The notes under the pieces: model-generated
What the model was told of the DNA's origin: nothing
Seen by the model: the letters and a program-made list of their open reading frames with translations, nothing else
The model's database searches: none
Translations under genes and position numbers: made by a program
Shown here: positions 7,720-16,566 of the stretch, in pieces
Layout of the letters: every line of letters begins with the position of its first letter
Numbering within the stretch: the stretch's first letter is position 1
Assembly (NCBI GenBank): GCA_009838075.1
Contig: VXSG01000052.1
Coordinates: forward strand, 124,001 to 188,000
DNA: 64,000 bases
Direction of reading: 5' to 3'
Origin: Boseongicola sp. SB0665_bin_10
GTDB taxonomy: Bacteria > Pseudomonadota > Alphaproteobacteria > Rhodobacterales > Rhodobacteraceae

Positions 7720-9257
7720 CTTTGCACCAGCCAGTCCCGGCAAAGGAGGCCAGGCCGGGCCCCGACGACGTCATCAAGCTCGCGATCATGGCGGTGGGCG
7801 GCCAGGGCGGCGGGGTCCTGACCAGGTGGATCGAAACCCTCGCCAGGTCACAGGGCTATGCCTGCCAGGCAACCTCGGTCGCCGGCGTGGCGCAGCGCAC
7901 CGGTGCGACGGTCTACTATGTCGAGATGGCCAGGACCGGATCCGGACAACCGGTGTTTGCTCTCGCTCCCGCCGCCGGCGATGTCGACATCCTGATCGCC
8001 GCCGAACTGATGGAGGCCGGGCGCGCCATCGCGCGCGGCTTCGTGACCCCGGACAGGACGACACTCATCGCATCGTCCCACCGGGATCTCGCCGTCTCGG
8101 AAAAGACCGTGCCCGGCGACGGGATCGCCGATGCGGCCGAGGTTCGCGCCGCCGCCGAAATCGCCGCCGCCCGGTTCATTTGCTTCGACATGGAGAGACT
8201 GGCCGTCGAAAGCGGATCCGTCATTTCTGCCACGCTGTTCGGCACTCTGGCGGCTTCACGATGCCTGCCCTTCGAAAGGGCCGACTTCGAAGACGCAATC
8301 CGAACCGGCAAGCGGGAAGTCGAGGCCAGCTTGCGCGCCTTCGACGCCGGCTTCCACGCGTGCCTTCAGGGTGTGCCGTCAGGCGACGCGCCGGAACGAT
8401 CACCACCCGCCCAAGGTGCCACCGGTCCCGCGCATCTGCTCGACAGGTGGCAGGGCCTGGCTGGGCGCGTGTCCGATCTGCCGGCGCCTGTCCGGCCAAT
8501 TGCGATGGCAGGGCTGCGCAAAGTCGTCGACTTCATGGATGCGGACTACGGACAGGAGTACCTTGATCGGATGGCACCCTTCGTGGACGCCGACGGGGTC
8601 GACAACGACCACGCGTTGACCAGGGCCGCGGCGAAATACGTTGCCAACGCCATGGCCTACGACGACGTTATCCGCGTGGCGGATCTCAAGACCCGCGCCT
8701 CGCGCAACGACCGTATCGTTGTCGAGATGGGAACCGAACCGCAACAGTTGCTGCATTTGACCGAATACATGCATCCCCGGGCCGAGGAGATCGTCGGACT
8801 GCTGCCCGCCCGGCTGGGTGCCCGAATCGCGGCCAGTCCTCGCGCAATGGCTCGCGTCGACCGCTGGTTTTCCAAAGGCAGGCGGCTGCGGTCAGACCGT
8901 CTGGGGCCGTTCCTCCTTCTTTACGCGCTCGGTGGCCTGAAGCGGTATCGTCGCAGGACGCGACGCCACGCGGTCGAGCAGGCACATCTCGACAGGTGGC
9001 TGTCGCGCGCGGCCCGAGCCGCTGCCGACGACCCCGCGCTCGCCACCGAAGTCCTCGGTTGCGGTCGGCTGATCAAGGGCTATTCCGACACGCACGCGCG
9101 CGGCCTGTCAAATTTCGACAAGGTTCTTGGCATTGTGGATCAGGTCGCAGGCCGCCCGGATGCGGCCGCCTGCACGAGCCGCCTGCGCGAAGCTGCGCTC
9201 CTGGACGAGGATGGCAAGGCGCTCACCGAAGCGATCAGAGCCATCGAGAGGTCTTAG
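7716..9257 (+). CDS. iorB: Indolepyruvate ferredoxin oxidoreductase beta subunit, long form
   Basis: Partner subunit of IorA, 513 residues from the ATG at 7716 (an open frame continues upstream but only as a shadow of iorA). The first 190 residues are the gamma-type domain of 2-oxoacid oxidoreductases: IMAVGGQGGGVLTRW, then VAGVAQRTGATVYYVEMA. Classical archaeal IorB is about 200 residues; this one has an extra 300-residue helical C-terminal domain with many Arg and Asp, a form known from aerobic proteobacteria. It overlaps iorA by four bases, which supports 1:1 synthesis. No obvious terminator follows; the next 300 bases are empty. Confidence 0.88.
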   Translation: MTLHQPVPAKEARPGPDDVIKLAIMAVGGQGGGVLTRWIETLARSQGYACQATSVAGVAQRTGATVYYVEMARTGSGQPVFALAPAAGDVDILIAAELMEAGRAIARGFVTPDRTTLIASSHRDLAVSEKTVPGDGIADAAEVRAAAEIAAARFICFDMERLAVESGSVISATLFGTLAASRCLPFERADFEDAIRTGKREVEASLRAFDAGFHACLQGVPSGDAPERSPPAQGATGPAHLLDRWQGLAGRVSDLPAPVRPIAMAGLRKVVDFMDADYGQEYLDRMAPFVDADGVDNDHALTRAAAKYVANAMAYDDVIRVADLKTRASRNDRIVVEMGTEPQQLLHLTEYMHPRAEEIVGLLPARLGARIAASPRAMARVDRWFSKGRRLRSDRLGPFLLLYALGGLKRYRRRTRRHAVEQAHLDRWLSRAARAAADDPALATEVLGCGRLIKGYSDTHARGLSNFDKVLGIVDQVAGRPDAAACTSRLREAALLDEDGKALTEAIRAIERS

Positions 9258-9569
9258 CGCACGACCCGACCCCTCAAGTGCCGGAAACGCGGCAGCATCC
9301 ATGTTTCGAGTCAACCCCGGATTCGGTCCCTTTCGGCGGTTTCCGGGGATCCTGATCTGGGTTTTCCTCAGCTTGTACACATCCGGACATGCACCAGGGA
9401 AAGCCTCGTGGGTCGGCACTTCGACGGCGCAAGGTTCTGGCTTCGCGCCGTTGCGACGCCCGCGGCAGCCTCTTCGGCCGTTCGCGTTGGCACGACAAAG
9501 ATGAGCATGCGCCGATCCCCTCGTTTCTCGCGAGCGACCAATCGGACAACAGCATCCCCTGCGCGAGTT
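9258..9569. other. Intergenic stretch with no recognised feature
   Basis: About 310 bases between iorB and a convergent small gene. Short open frames exist on both strands, but none has a ribosome-binding site, a domain or plausible composition. It marks the left border of the accessory patch. Confidence 0.5.
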
Positions 9570-9926
9570 CTATGGAGGGGTCGCTGAAGGAACGGAAAGG
9601 CCTGCAGGCTCTTCCGATGACTTCGACTTTCGTCCGGCGGACGAAGCCGGTCGACGGACGTCTTCGGGCGTCCACCCGGTGACTGCACGAATCCGTTCCG
9701 GCGTCATGTGCGTGAGACCCTGCACGTGACAGTGGGTCACGGCCTCGCGCAGCAGGCGGTATCTTGACGGATCCGTCAACGCCAAGGCCGGGTCGACGTC
9801 GTCCCTGATGTAGCAGGCGATCTCGTGGAGTAGCTCCCAGTCGCGCCGGGCCATGACGAAAAACACCTTCTTCTTGACCAAGGCGTCCTCCGCCATGACG
9901 CGGAGTGTCCTCTTGCTGCGGCTCAC
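9570..9926 (-). CDS. Small protein paired with a nucleotidyltransferase-like gene
   Basis: 118 residues, not recognised. It is basic at the N-terminus (SRSKRTLRVMAEDALVKKK), has a helical middle with an aromatic cluster (VFFVMARRDWELLHEIACYIRDD) and a low-complexity Ser/Pro tail. A second possible start is the Met at residue 11. It begins 4 bases after the stop of the nucleotidyltransferase-like gene upstream, so the two are surely co-transcribed. This size and pairing resemble two-gene toxin-antitoxin or HEPN/MNT-like modules, but I see no HEPN RxxxxH motif and do not assign a function. Confidence 0.6.
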   Translation of the reverse strand: MSRSKRTLRVMAEDALVKKKVFFVMARRDWELLHEIACYIRDDVDPALALTDPSRYRLLREAVTHCHVQGLTHMTPERIRAVTGWTPEDVRRPASSAGRKSKSSEEPAGLSVPSATPP

Positions 9927-9930
9927 AGAA

Positions 9931-10470
9931 TCAGTCCTCCCCAGAGTGGCTGAGCTTCAGGAAGACCAGGTTTTCGTCCGCGGTCTCGCGATCCGCCTTC
10001 CGGGGGAGTTCCCTAATCGCCTTCTCGACCGCCTGCAACGACAAGCCGGCGTTCGCGACCCACCATGCAGAGTCCTCCAGATCCGTTTCGCTGCCGCGTG
10101 ACAGTTTCGATGCGACGATCAGCTCGGCGGGGGGCCTTTCCACGATGAGGTGGCCGTAGCGGTCGATCTCCGTCGTCCTGAAGCCGTGGGGGAGCGAGAC
10201 GATTCCCTCGCGGACGATCTGGATGTATTCATCTTCGTCGCCAATCAATCCCTTGGGGTCGTAGAGAATGCCCGCCTTCTCGCAGGCGTTCCGAATGTCG
10301 TCCGCATCGAAGTCCGAGGTCGGCTGCCAGACGTTGGTGTCCGGTGTCTGCCTGCCGCCCTGTCCTGAGATGATGGAGGCCGCGCTTCCGATCAGTGTCA
10401 GCCTGGCCGGCTTGCGGAGCTCCTTTCCGATGGCGGAAAGGATGTCACGCAGTCCGTCACGGTCGATCAT
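9931..10470 (-). CDS. Nucleotidyltransferase-like protein (DUF6036/MNT type)
   Basis: 179 residues. The N-terminal half looks like a minimal nucleotidyltransferase: KPARLTLIGSAASIIS gives the conserved G-S turn and TSDFDADDI gives the acidic D-x-D pair that would bind metal. The rest (IVERPPAELIVASKLSRG, then EDSAWWVANAGLS) resembles the substrate/helical part seen in AbiEii-like or DUF6036 proteins, where such genes serve as toxin or antitoxin components. It is the first gene of a two-gene unit with the 118-residue protein, reading away from the broken recombinase. Family naming is from memory of motifs, so function is tentative. Confidence 0.6.
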   Translation of the reverse strand: MIDRDGLRDILSAIGKELRKPARLTLIGSAASIISGQGGRQTPDTNVWQPTSDFDADDIRNACEKAGILYDPKGLIGDEDEYIQIVREGIVSLPHGFRTTEIDRYGHLIVERPPAELIVASKLSRGSETDLEDSAWWVANAGLSLQAVEKAIRELPRKADRETADENLVFLKLSHSGED

Positions 10471-10564
10471 GTGTGCCCCTTGCCGGACAAGTGGTCCCGG
10501 CTGACCGGGAGTTCAAGGCCACCGTTCCGAAAAGGCTTTTTCACGTTTCGGGACGCGGCGCCAT

Positions 10565-11158
10565 ATGGGGACAAAAAAAGACGGAAAGGAAAGGGAGCCT
10601 TGGGTGGCCAAGACCTCGACCTACGAAGGAAGGGTCCCGCAAACGACCGGCGAGGAGACGGGCCGCTCCGCCCGGAATGGCGACATCCTCGGCTGCGCGC
10701 GCGTCTCGACGGCCGATCAGGACGCATCCGGCCAGAAGGACCGTCTCGCGGACGCCTGCGCCATTCGCGTCTTCACGGACGTCGCTTCGGGCGCTCGCTG
10801 GAGGAGCTGCTGGAGATCGTCGAGGACCTGAAAGCCAGAGAGCTTCACTTCGTCAGCCTACTGGAGGACGTCGCGACATCCTCCGCCGTCGACGAGCTGG
10901 TCTTCCACGTCTTCCGCGCGATCGCTCACTTCGAGCGCCGTCTCATCGCCGAGCGAACGCGCGACGGCCTGGCGGCCGCGAGAAGGCGCGGCGCCGGGAC
11001 GCCCGCCGCTTCCGAAAGAGAAGGCCGCGGCGCTGCGGCGGCTCGTCGAGTCGGGGGTGACCGCCACGGCGGCGGCAAGGCAGTTGTCGATCGGACAGAC
11101 GACCGACTGCTGCATCATGCAGGAGCTGCGCGAGGCGGGAGACGATGTTGATAGGTAG
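10565..11158 (+). pseudogene. Serine recombinase/resolvase pseudogene with internal deletion and frameshifts
   Basis: Pieces of a resolvase/invertase can be read in three frames. From about 10680 ILGCARVSTADQDASGQ carries the catalytic-Ser region and runs to FTDVASGAR. About 30 codons expected next (through the WKLDRLG part) are missing, and the second frame resumes as FGRSLEELLEIVEDLKAREL and continues to IAERTRDGLAAARRRG. A third frame supplies the C-terminal helix-turn-helix (RRLVESGVTATAAARQ) to the stop at 11156-11158. The junction reads TTCGGGCGCTCG, which fits both sides, as expected after recombination between short repeats. The enzyme cannot be functional. It supports a mobile origin for the patch left of tRNA-Ser. 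Confidence 0.8.
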
Positions 11159-12272
11159 GTGAGGGCGGCAGATGTCGCGTGAGGAGGCCATCCGCTCCCG
11201 GCCCGGTCCGAGAAGAAGAATCATGTCAAGATCTTCGGCAACATTTGCGAGCGCAATGTCTCGGAGCTTTCCCTGCGCGGCAGGCTTGGGGTCGTCGGAC
11301 GGGCCGTCATGGGGCGGTGCGACCATGACGGCTACGTTCTCGGACTGAAGCACGTGCGCGCCGCGTACGAGCTCGACGGGCAATGCTGACCGGGCTGCAG
11401 GCGCGCGGCCAAGCTGATGGCCGCGAACAGGTAGGGGGGAGGCCTCTTCGCCGCTGCCGTCGTCATCGAGGAGTGCCGGGACCGGGTCCGGCTCGTGAAG
11501 GATCCGGTCTGGGGGCTGCGGCTGCTTCGCTCCGACCTCGCCGCGAACAGGGTCCTAGTGGCCGCAACGCAGTGCGGCGGCGGACGTGGTCGCCCTTGCG
11601 ATGATCCAGTGGCGGTGCTGTGCGCTCGGACCGCTGTTTCTCGCGGCCTCCGTCCTGGCTCGGCCATGTTCGCCCCTGGCGCTCATTGACATGGCCAGGA
11701 CTCGCGTGGTCATCGCCAGCCCGGCCTGGTGACGACGTTCGGGATCGCACCGGAATGGAACCCTCGTCGCATCATGACGACGGTGTTCGACAACCTTGAT
11801 GCGGCGGACGCGCTCCTGCGCAACTTGCCGGGGCAGATGCTTGGCAGGCTCCCCTGGACACGGACGGAGCGCCCGTAGAGAGGGCAGCGGGTCCCCCCCT
11901 GGCGTGGCATTTCCAAGCTGGCCTTCACGCCAGGCAGGGAGGGTCGCAAGGCCTGGAAACCGACACCTTGGAGCAGCATTGACGGCCGTTGGGCCGACAT
12001 GAGACGATGGACGGGGAGCGGGCGGTGCCCGGGTCCCTCGCATGCTGATTCCGGCCCCCGGCACGATGGTCCGCCCACACCAGCCTGGAATGGAGGAAGT
12101 CTTCAACGCCATCCCGTTCATGCCCGACACGGGCCTGCGCTGGAAGCGGCGCCTGCAGCCCGCAGGCCAGGGGAGCGATGCGGGCTCCGAGTCGGGGCGC
12201 ATCTCCGCAGGCCCCACCGGGACATGCAACAGACCGTTTCGGGACCGGAAAATGCTCACAAACAAGGACGTA
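11159..12272. other. Decayed accessory DNA without an intact gene
   Basis: About 1.1 kb between the broken recombinase and tRNA-Ser. Several short open frames alternate between strands (for example around 11220-11400 and 11690-11880 on plus) and look like fragments of once-coding DNA, but none is recognisable and stops interrupt each. No direct repeat of the tRNA-Ser 3' end was found in it by eye. Confidence 0.5.
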
Positions 12273-12362
12273 TGGCGGAGGAGGTGGGATTCGAACCCAC
12301 GGTACGCTTCCACGCACGCCGGTTTTCAAGACCGGTGCATTCGACCACTCTGCCACTCCTCC
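12273..12362 (-). tRNA. tRNA-Ser(UGA)
   Basis: The minus strand folds as a class II tRNA: acceptor GGAGGAG pairs with CTCCTCC, the anticodon loop reads CTTGAAA with anticodon UGA, a long variable arm follows (GCGTGCGTGGAAGCGTACC), and the T-loop is GGGTTCGAATCCC. CCA is encoded at 12275-12273. Serine identity follows from the anticodon and the long variable arm. Its 3' end faces the decayed patch, the usual layout for an integration target. Confidence 0.95.
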
Positions 12363-12791
12363 GGTCGGGGCTTGGTATCGGTCGCCGCGCGATTCTGAAA
12401 GCCCCCGGTGCAATTCTGCCCGAACCTCCGGAAAGCCCTTTTCTTGCAAGGGCGCAAGAGCTAAGCATTTCAGCCAATGCAGGCAAGAGTCAGCCCTGGA
12501 GGGTTCGGGCTGAGTGAGCCGCACGAGCCAAGGACGACAGGAATGACGCGGATGCCAGCCAGTTTCTCATCCAGTTTTCCATTCGGAACTGCCGGGCTGG
12601 ATTGTGCGAAGCCTCTCCACTTGCGGAATGCGCATTTCGAAAGCGCATCCCGGGTCAAGAGTTGCGGATCTCGAGGCGTGCATTCGGCAAGCGCCAATGA
12701 TCGAGAACCTGGATTCGCCTTGGGCCGGGTCGAAGGCGCCCAGCCGCATGAATGCGTCGCCAATTCAGGGGCAACAGCGACTTGCACCCTG

Positions 12792-13964
12792 TTGAGGAAG
12801 GTCGCAGCCCTTTCGTTCGTCCTTGCAGTGTCCGTCTTTGCGGCTTCGGGGGTTGCAGCGCAGCCGGTATACGGAACCCCCGCGAAAGCCGCGCTCATCT
12901 ATGACTTCGAGACCGACACGGTGCTCTTCGAAAGGGACGCGGACACGCCAAAGCCGCCCGCGTCGATGTCAAAGCTGATGACGCTCTACATGGTCTTCGA
13001 GGCTTTGAGGGAAGGCCAAATCGACCTGGACACGACTTTCACCGTCTCGACCAAGGCCCGCAACATGGGCGGCTCGACCATGTTCCTTGATGAAACCGAC
13101 CGACCCACCACCGAAGAGCTGATCAAGGGGATCGTCGTCCAGTCCGGCAACGACGCATGCGTGGTCGTGGCTGAAGGGCTGGCCGGAACGGAAGAGGCAT
13201 TTGCACAGCGGATGACCCTGCGGGGACGCGAAATCGGGCTCGAGGCCTCGACCTTTGCCAATGCCAGCGGCTGGCCCCATCCACGACATCGGATGAGCCT
13301 CCGCGACCTGGTGAAGCTGGCGGCGCTGCTGATCACGGAATTTCCCGAGTATTACCGGTATTTCGCCTTGGAAGAATTCGACTATGACGGTCGCTCGCCG
13401 GCCAACAGGTTCAACCGCAATCCGGTTCTGGGGATTGGCCTGGGCGCGGACGGCCTGAAGACCGGGCACACCGAGGAGACCGGCTACAGCCTGGTGGGGT
13501 CCGCCGTCCAGAACGAACGGCGCCTGATCTTTGCCTTCACCGGTCTCGAGAGCGCGGCAGCACGCCGCCGCGAAGCCGAGGCGATGATCGTTTGGGGACT
13601 CCGCCAGTTCACCATCAGGAAGCTTGCCTCCAAGGGTGACGTCATTGGCGAGATTCCGGTCTGGGTAGGGAGTCAATCCAGCGTCAATGCGATCGCAGGC
13701 GATGACATCCGCCTACCTTTCCCGACCGTCGGACAGGACAGCGTCACGATGCACATCGAGTACCTCTCGCCGATCGACGCGCCGGTCGCCGAAGGCGCAC
13801 AGGTGGCGGAACTCGTTGTTGCCGTCCCGAACATCCCGGAAAGGCGGGTTCCGCTTGTCTCCGACCGCGAAGCAGCCCGCGGCGGCTTCATACCACGCGT
13901 ACGTGCTTCGTCCTCCCTTTTGTTTGACATGGCCATTGGGCAGGTGCAGAGCCTCCTGGAATGA
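12792..13964 (+). CDS. dacC: D-alanyl-D-alanine carboxypeptidase (PBP5/6-type, peptidase S11)
   Basis: Periplasmic enzyme that trims the terminal D-Ala from peptidoglycan pentapeptides. The frame is open from 12477, but homology and the signal peptide begin at the TTG at 12792 (about 390 residues): a hydrophobic segment ALSFVLAVSVFAASGVAA ends in a plausible signal peptidase I site before QPVYG. Penicillin-binding motifs are ASMSKLM (SxxK, Ser at about residue 58), VQSGNDA (SxN) and GLKTGHT (KTG). The C-terminal 100 residues form the beta-rich PBP5 domain, and the last residues FDMAIGQVQSLL may be the amphipathic membrane anchor. The stop overlaps tmk by ATGA, so it heads the tmk-holB operon. 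Confidence 0.9.
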   Translation: MRKVAALSFVLAVSVFAASGVAAQPVYGTPAKAALIYDFETDTVLFERDADTPKPPASMSKLMTLYMVFEALREGQIDLDTTFTVSTKARNMGGSTMFLDETDRPTTEELIKGIVVQSGNDACVVVAEGLAGTEEAFAQRMTLRGREIGLEASTFANASGWPHPRHRMSLRDLVKLAALLITEFPEYYRYFALEEFDYDGRSPANRFNRNPVLGIGLGADGLKTGHTEETGYSLVGSAVQNERRLIFAFTGLESAAARRREAEAMIVWGLRQFTIRKLASKGDVIGEIPVWVGSQSSVNAIAGDDIRLPFPTVGQDSVTMHIEYLSPIDAPVAEGAQVAELVVAVPNIPERRVPLVSDREAARGGFIPRVRASSSLLFDMAIGQVQSLLE

Positions 13965-14581
13965 ACGCAGGGCGCCTCATCACATTCGAAGGCACGGACG
14001 GGTGCGGCAAGACCACGCAAGCCCGGATCCTGGCCAAGAGCCTGACTTCCAAGGGTCTTGACGTCGTCCTGACACGCGAGCCTGGCGGCTCGCCCGGAGC
14101 AGAGGAAATACGTCAGCTCCTGGTCGAAGGCTCTCCCGAGCGCTGGTCAGCGGAAACGGAGATCCTGCTCTTCACCGCAGCGAGGCGCGATCATCTGGAA
14201 AGGACCATTCGTCCGGCCCTTGAAAGGGGCGCCACGGTGATCTCGGACCGGTTCGCGGATTCAACGCGCGTGTATCAGGGTGCGTCTCGACCGGAACTGC
14301 GGGCGCTCGTGGACCAGCTCCACGACGCAATGATCGGCAAGGAGCCTGACCTGACGTTCATAATCGACATGGATCCAGCCGAAGCCCTCAAGCGCGGTCT
14401 GGACCGCAATTCCGGCGAACGCAGGTTCGAAAGAATGGGACAAGGATTTCAGGATCGCGTGCGCACGGGATTTCGCGCGCTCGCAAGCGACAATCCCGAC
14501 CGATGCCAATTGATCGACGGCCATCGCGACGTCGATGCCATAGCGCGTGACGTTTCCCGGATCGCGGATCCGCGCCAATGA
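13961..14581 (+). CDS. tmk: Thymidylate kinase
   Basis: Phosphorylates dTMP to dTDP with ATP; 206 residues, the normal length. The P-loop FEGTDGCGKTT is at residues 9-19, the DR(Y/F/H) motif reads VISDRFADSTRVYQG, and the lid region holds GERRFERMG. It overlaps the carboxypeptidase gene and holB by four bases each. Linkage of tmk with holB is common in alphaproteobacteria and brings dTTP supply and clamp-loader synthesis together. Confidence 0.97.
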   Translation: MNAGRLITFEGTDGCGKTTQARILAKSLTSKGLDVVLTREPGGSPGAEEIRQLLVEGSPERWSAETEILLFTAARRDHLERTIRPALERGATVISDRFADSTRVYQGASRPELRALVDQLHDAMIGKEPDLTFIIDMDPAEALKRGLDRNSGERRFERMGQGFQDRVRTGFRALASDNPDRCQLIDGHRDVDAIARDVSRIADPRQ

Positions 14582-15684
14582 GTGACGAGAGCCCTCCCGA
14601 AGCCGACCGCGCCGACGGTGCGCCGCATCCGCGCGAAACCCTGCGGCTGTTCGGTCACAAGGATGCCGTGGCCGAGATCCTCGCGTCACTCGGCAATGAA
14701 CGGATGCACCATGCCTGGCTCCTGATCGGACCGCGCGGCGTGGGAAAGGCGACCCTGGCCTGGGCAATGGCGCGGTTCTTGCTGGCACGAACGGGCGGCC
14801 AGGCCGGCAACAACGGTTCCGCTCCGACAAGCCTTGACATGTCCGCAGATCATCCCGTTGCCCGCCGTGTCGCCGCGCTGTCCGAGCCCGGCTGCCTCCT
14901 GATCCGGCGTGCATGGGACCTTGACCGCAAGCGCCTGAAGAACTGGATCACGGTCGACGAGATCCGGAGGCTCAACAGGTTTCTTGGCCTGACTGCCACC
15001 GACGGCGGATGCCGAGTCGTCATCGTGGATGCGGCAGACGACATGAATGTTTCCGCCGCCAACGCTCTCCTCAAGTTGTTGGAAGAGCCACCGGGAAACA
15101 CCGTTCTCATCCTGGTCAGCCATCAGCCAGCGCGACTTCTTCCAACGATCCGGTCGCGTTGCCGGATCCTGAGGCTGCGGGAACTGGACGAAGCCGACAT
15201 GGATCTGGCCCTTTGCGAAGCAGGCATCGCTTCAGAAGGCGCCGACGGACTTCATGCCCTTGCGCACGGTTCGGTCGGCGAAGCGGTCCGGCTGATGAAC
15301 GAAGGCGGCCTTGAACTCTACGGGCAGGTCATGGACGTGATCGCCACGGCGCCATCCATGGACCGGGCCAAGCTCCTGAAGTTCGCCGAAGAGACGTCGG
15401 CACGCGGAGCCGAGCGGCGATTGGACCTCGCCGTGAGGTTGCTGGACCGGGCGCTGGCCCGCCTTGCGCGAACCGCCGCAGGATCGCCGCCCGATTCCGA
15501 GGTGATGCCGGGCGAACTCCAAACGCTGGAGCGGCTCGGCGCGAGCGCCGGTCGCGCGCATGCGTGGGCGGAGCTGCAGCAGGAACTGTCGACTCGATTG
15601 ACGCACGGCCGGGAAGTCAACATCGACCCGGCAAGCCTGCTCACTGACGCATTCCTCCGGATAGAGGCGACTGCCGCGCACTGA
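14578..15684 (+). CDS. holB: DNA polymerase III subunit delta'
   Basis: Clamp-loader subunit, 368 residues. A AAA+ fold is indicated by LLIGPRGVGKATLAWAMARF (P-loop, about residues 44-60), the DEIRRLNRF helix, VIVDAADDMNVSAANALLKLLEEPPGNTVLIL (Walker B and sensor 1), and RLLPTIRSRCRILRL (arginine-finger SRC motif). The C-terminal third is the helical collar domain. It follows tmk with an ATGA overlap. In many relatives metG comes between holB and tatD; here only 81 bp separate them and metG is absent from the window. Confidence 0.95.
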   Translation: MSDESPPEADRADGAPHPRETLRLFGHKDAVAEILASLGNERMHHAWLLIGPRGVGKATLAWAMARFLLARTGGQAGNNGSAPTSLDMSADHPVARRVAALSEPGCLLIRRAWDLDRKRLKNWITVDEIRRLNRFLGLTATDGGCRVVIVDAADDMNVSAANALLKLLEEPPGNTVLILVSHQPARLLPTIRSRCRILRLRELDEADMDLALCEAGIASEGADGLHALAHGSVGEAVRLMNEGGLELYGQVMDVIATAPSMDRAKLLKFAEETSARGAERRLDLAVRLLDRALARLARTAAGSPPDSEVMPGELQTLERLGASAGRAHAWAELQQELSTRLTHGREVNIDPASLLTDAFLRIEATAAH

Positions 15685-15730
15685 CGCCGCGACCAGGACA
15701 GAATCCCGAACCGACAACGGCTCGCCCGGC

Positions 15731-15759
15731 TTGACGCTCTACAAGAACCTACCCATACG
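15731..15759 (+). promoter_or_regulatory. Possible sigma-70 promoter upstream of tatD
   Basis: TTGACG at 15731-15736, a 17-base spacer and CATACG at 15754-15759 form a modest promoter match directly before the tatD ATG at 15766, implying a very short leader. The -10 element is weak. Confidence 0.3.
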
Positions 15760-15765
15760 GAACCA

Positions 15766-16566
15766 ATGTCATTTCCGGCCCGGATCACGGACAGCCATTG
15801 CCATCTTGATTTTTCCGAGTTCGAAGGAGAGCTTGGCAACGTCGTCGCTCGCGCTGCCGACCGGGGCGTTCATCGCATGGTGACGATCTGCACGCGGCTT
15901 GCCGCTGAACCCGCAATACGCGCAATCGCCGAGGCTCACCTTCCGGTGTTCTACGCCGCCGGCACGCATCCGATGTCAGTGGCCAAGGAGCCCATGGCGG
16001 ATCCCGAGACACTGGTCTCCCTGTCCGCCCATCCGAAATTCGTCGGCATCGGCGAATCCGGCCTCGACTACCACTACACGCGGGACAGCATCGCCGCGCA
16101 GCAAGAGAGCCTTCGCATTCACGTCGAGGCCGCGCGCCGAACCGGTCTGCCGCTCGTGATTCACGCCCGTGACGCGGACGAGGACATGGCGCGGATCCTG
16201 ACCGAGGAACATCGGGCGGGCGCGTTTTCCTGCGTGATGCACTGCTTTTCCTCGGGGCCATCGCTCGCCGAGAGAGCTCTTGAACTCGGATTCTATCTTT
16301 CGATGTCCGGCATCGCCGCCTTCCCCGGAAGTGCCGCTCTTCGGCAGATCTTTGCTGCGGCACCGATAGACAGGATCCTGCTGGAAACCGACGCGCCTTA
16401 CCTTGCCCCGCCGCCCAATCGGGGCAGAAGGAACGAGCCGGCCTTCGTTGCCGACACTGCGCGGGTCGGTGCCGAGGTCTTCGGAATGGATTACAAGGAG
16501 TTTGCAGATCGAACGGAAGAGAACTTCGAGCGACTCTTTGCGAAGGCTGCCGCATGGCGGAACTGA
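15766..16566 (+). CDS. tatD: TatD family metal-dependent deoxyribonuclease
   Basis: Metal-dependent hydrolase of the TatD/YcfH family with 3'-5' exonuclease activity in DNA turnover and repair; 266 residues. Metal-binding and catalytic motifs are DSHCHLDF at the start, GESGLDYHY (about residue 87), VIHARDAD (about 130), VMHCFSSG (about 155) and LLETDAPYLAP (about 205). It follows holB after 81 bp and overlaps the next gene by 13 bases, so tatD and the MBL hydrolase are co-translated. Confidence 0.95.
   Translation: MSFPARITDSHCHLDFSEFEGELGNVVARAADRGVHRMVTICTRLAAEPAIRAIAEAHLPVFYAAGTHPMSVAKEPMADPETLVSLSAHPKFVGIGESGLDYHYTRDSIAAQQESLRIHVEAARRTGLPLVIHARDADEDMARILTEEHRAGAFSCVMHCFSSGPSLAERALELGFYLSMSGIAAFPGSAALRQIFAAAPIDRILLETDAPYLAPPPNRGRRNEPAFVADTARVGAEVFGMDYKEFADRTEENFERLFAKAAAWRN

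Noticed and set aside
12477-12791. N-terminal extension of the carboxypeptidase to an ATG at 12477
   Set aside because: The extra 105 residues lie before a clear signal peptide and have no homology; the signal peptide must be N-terminal.
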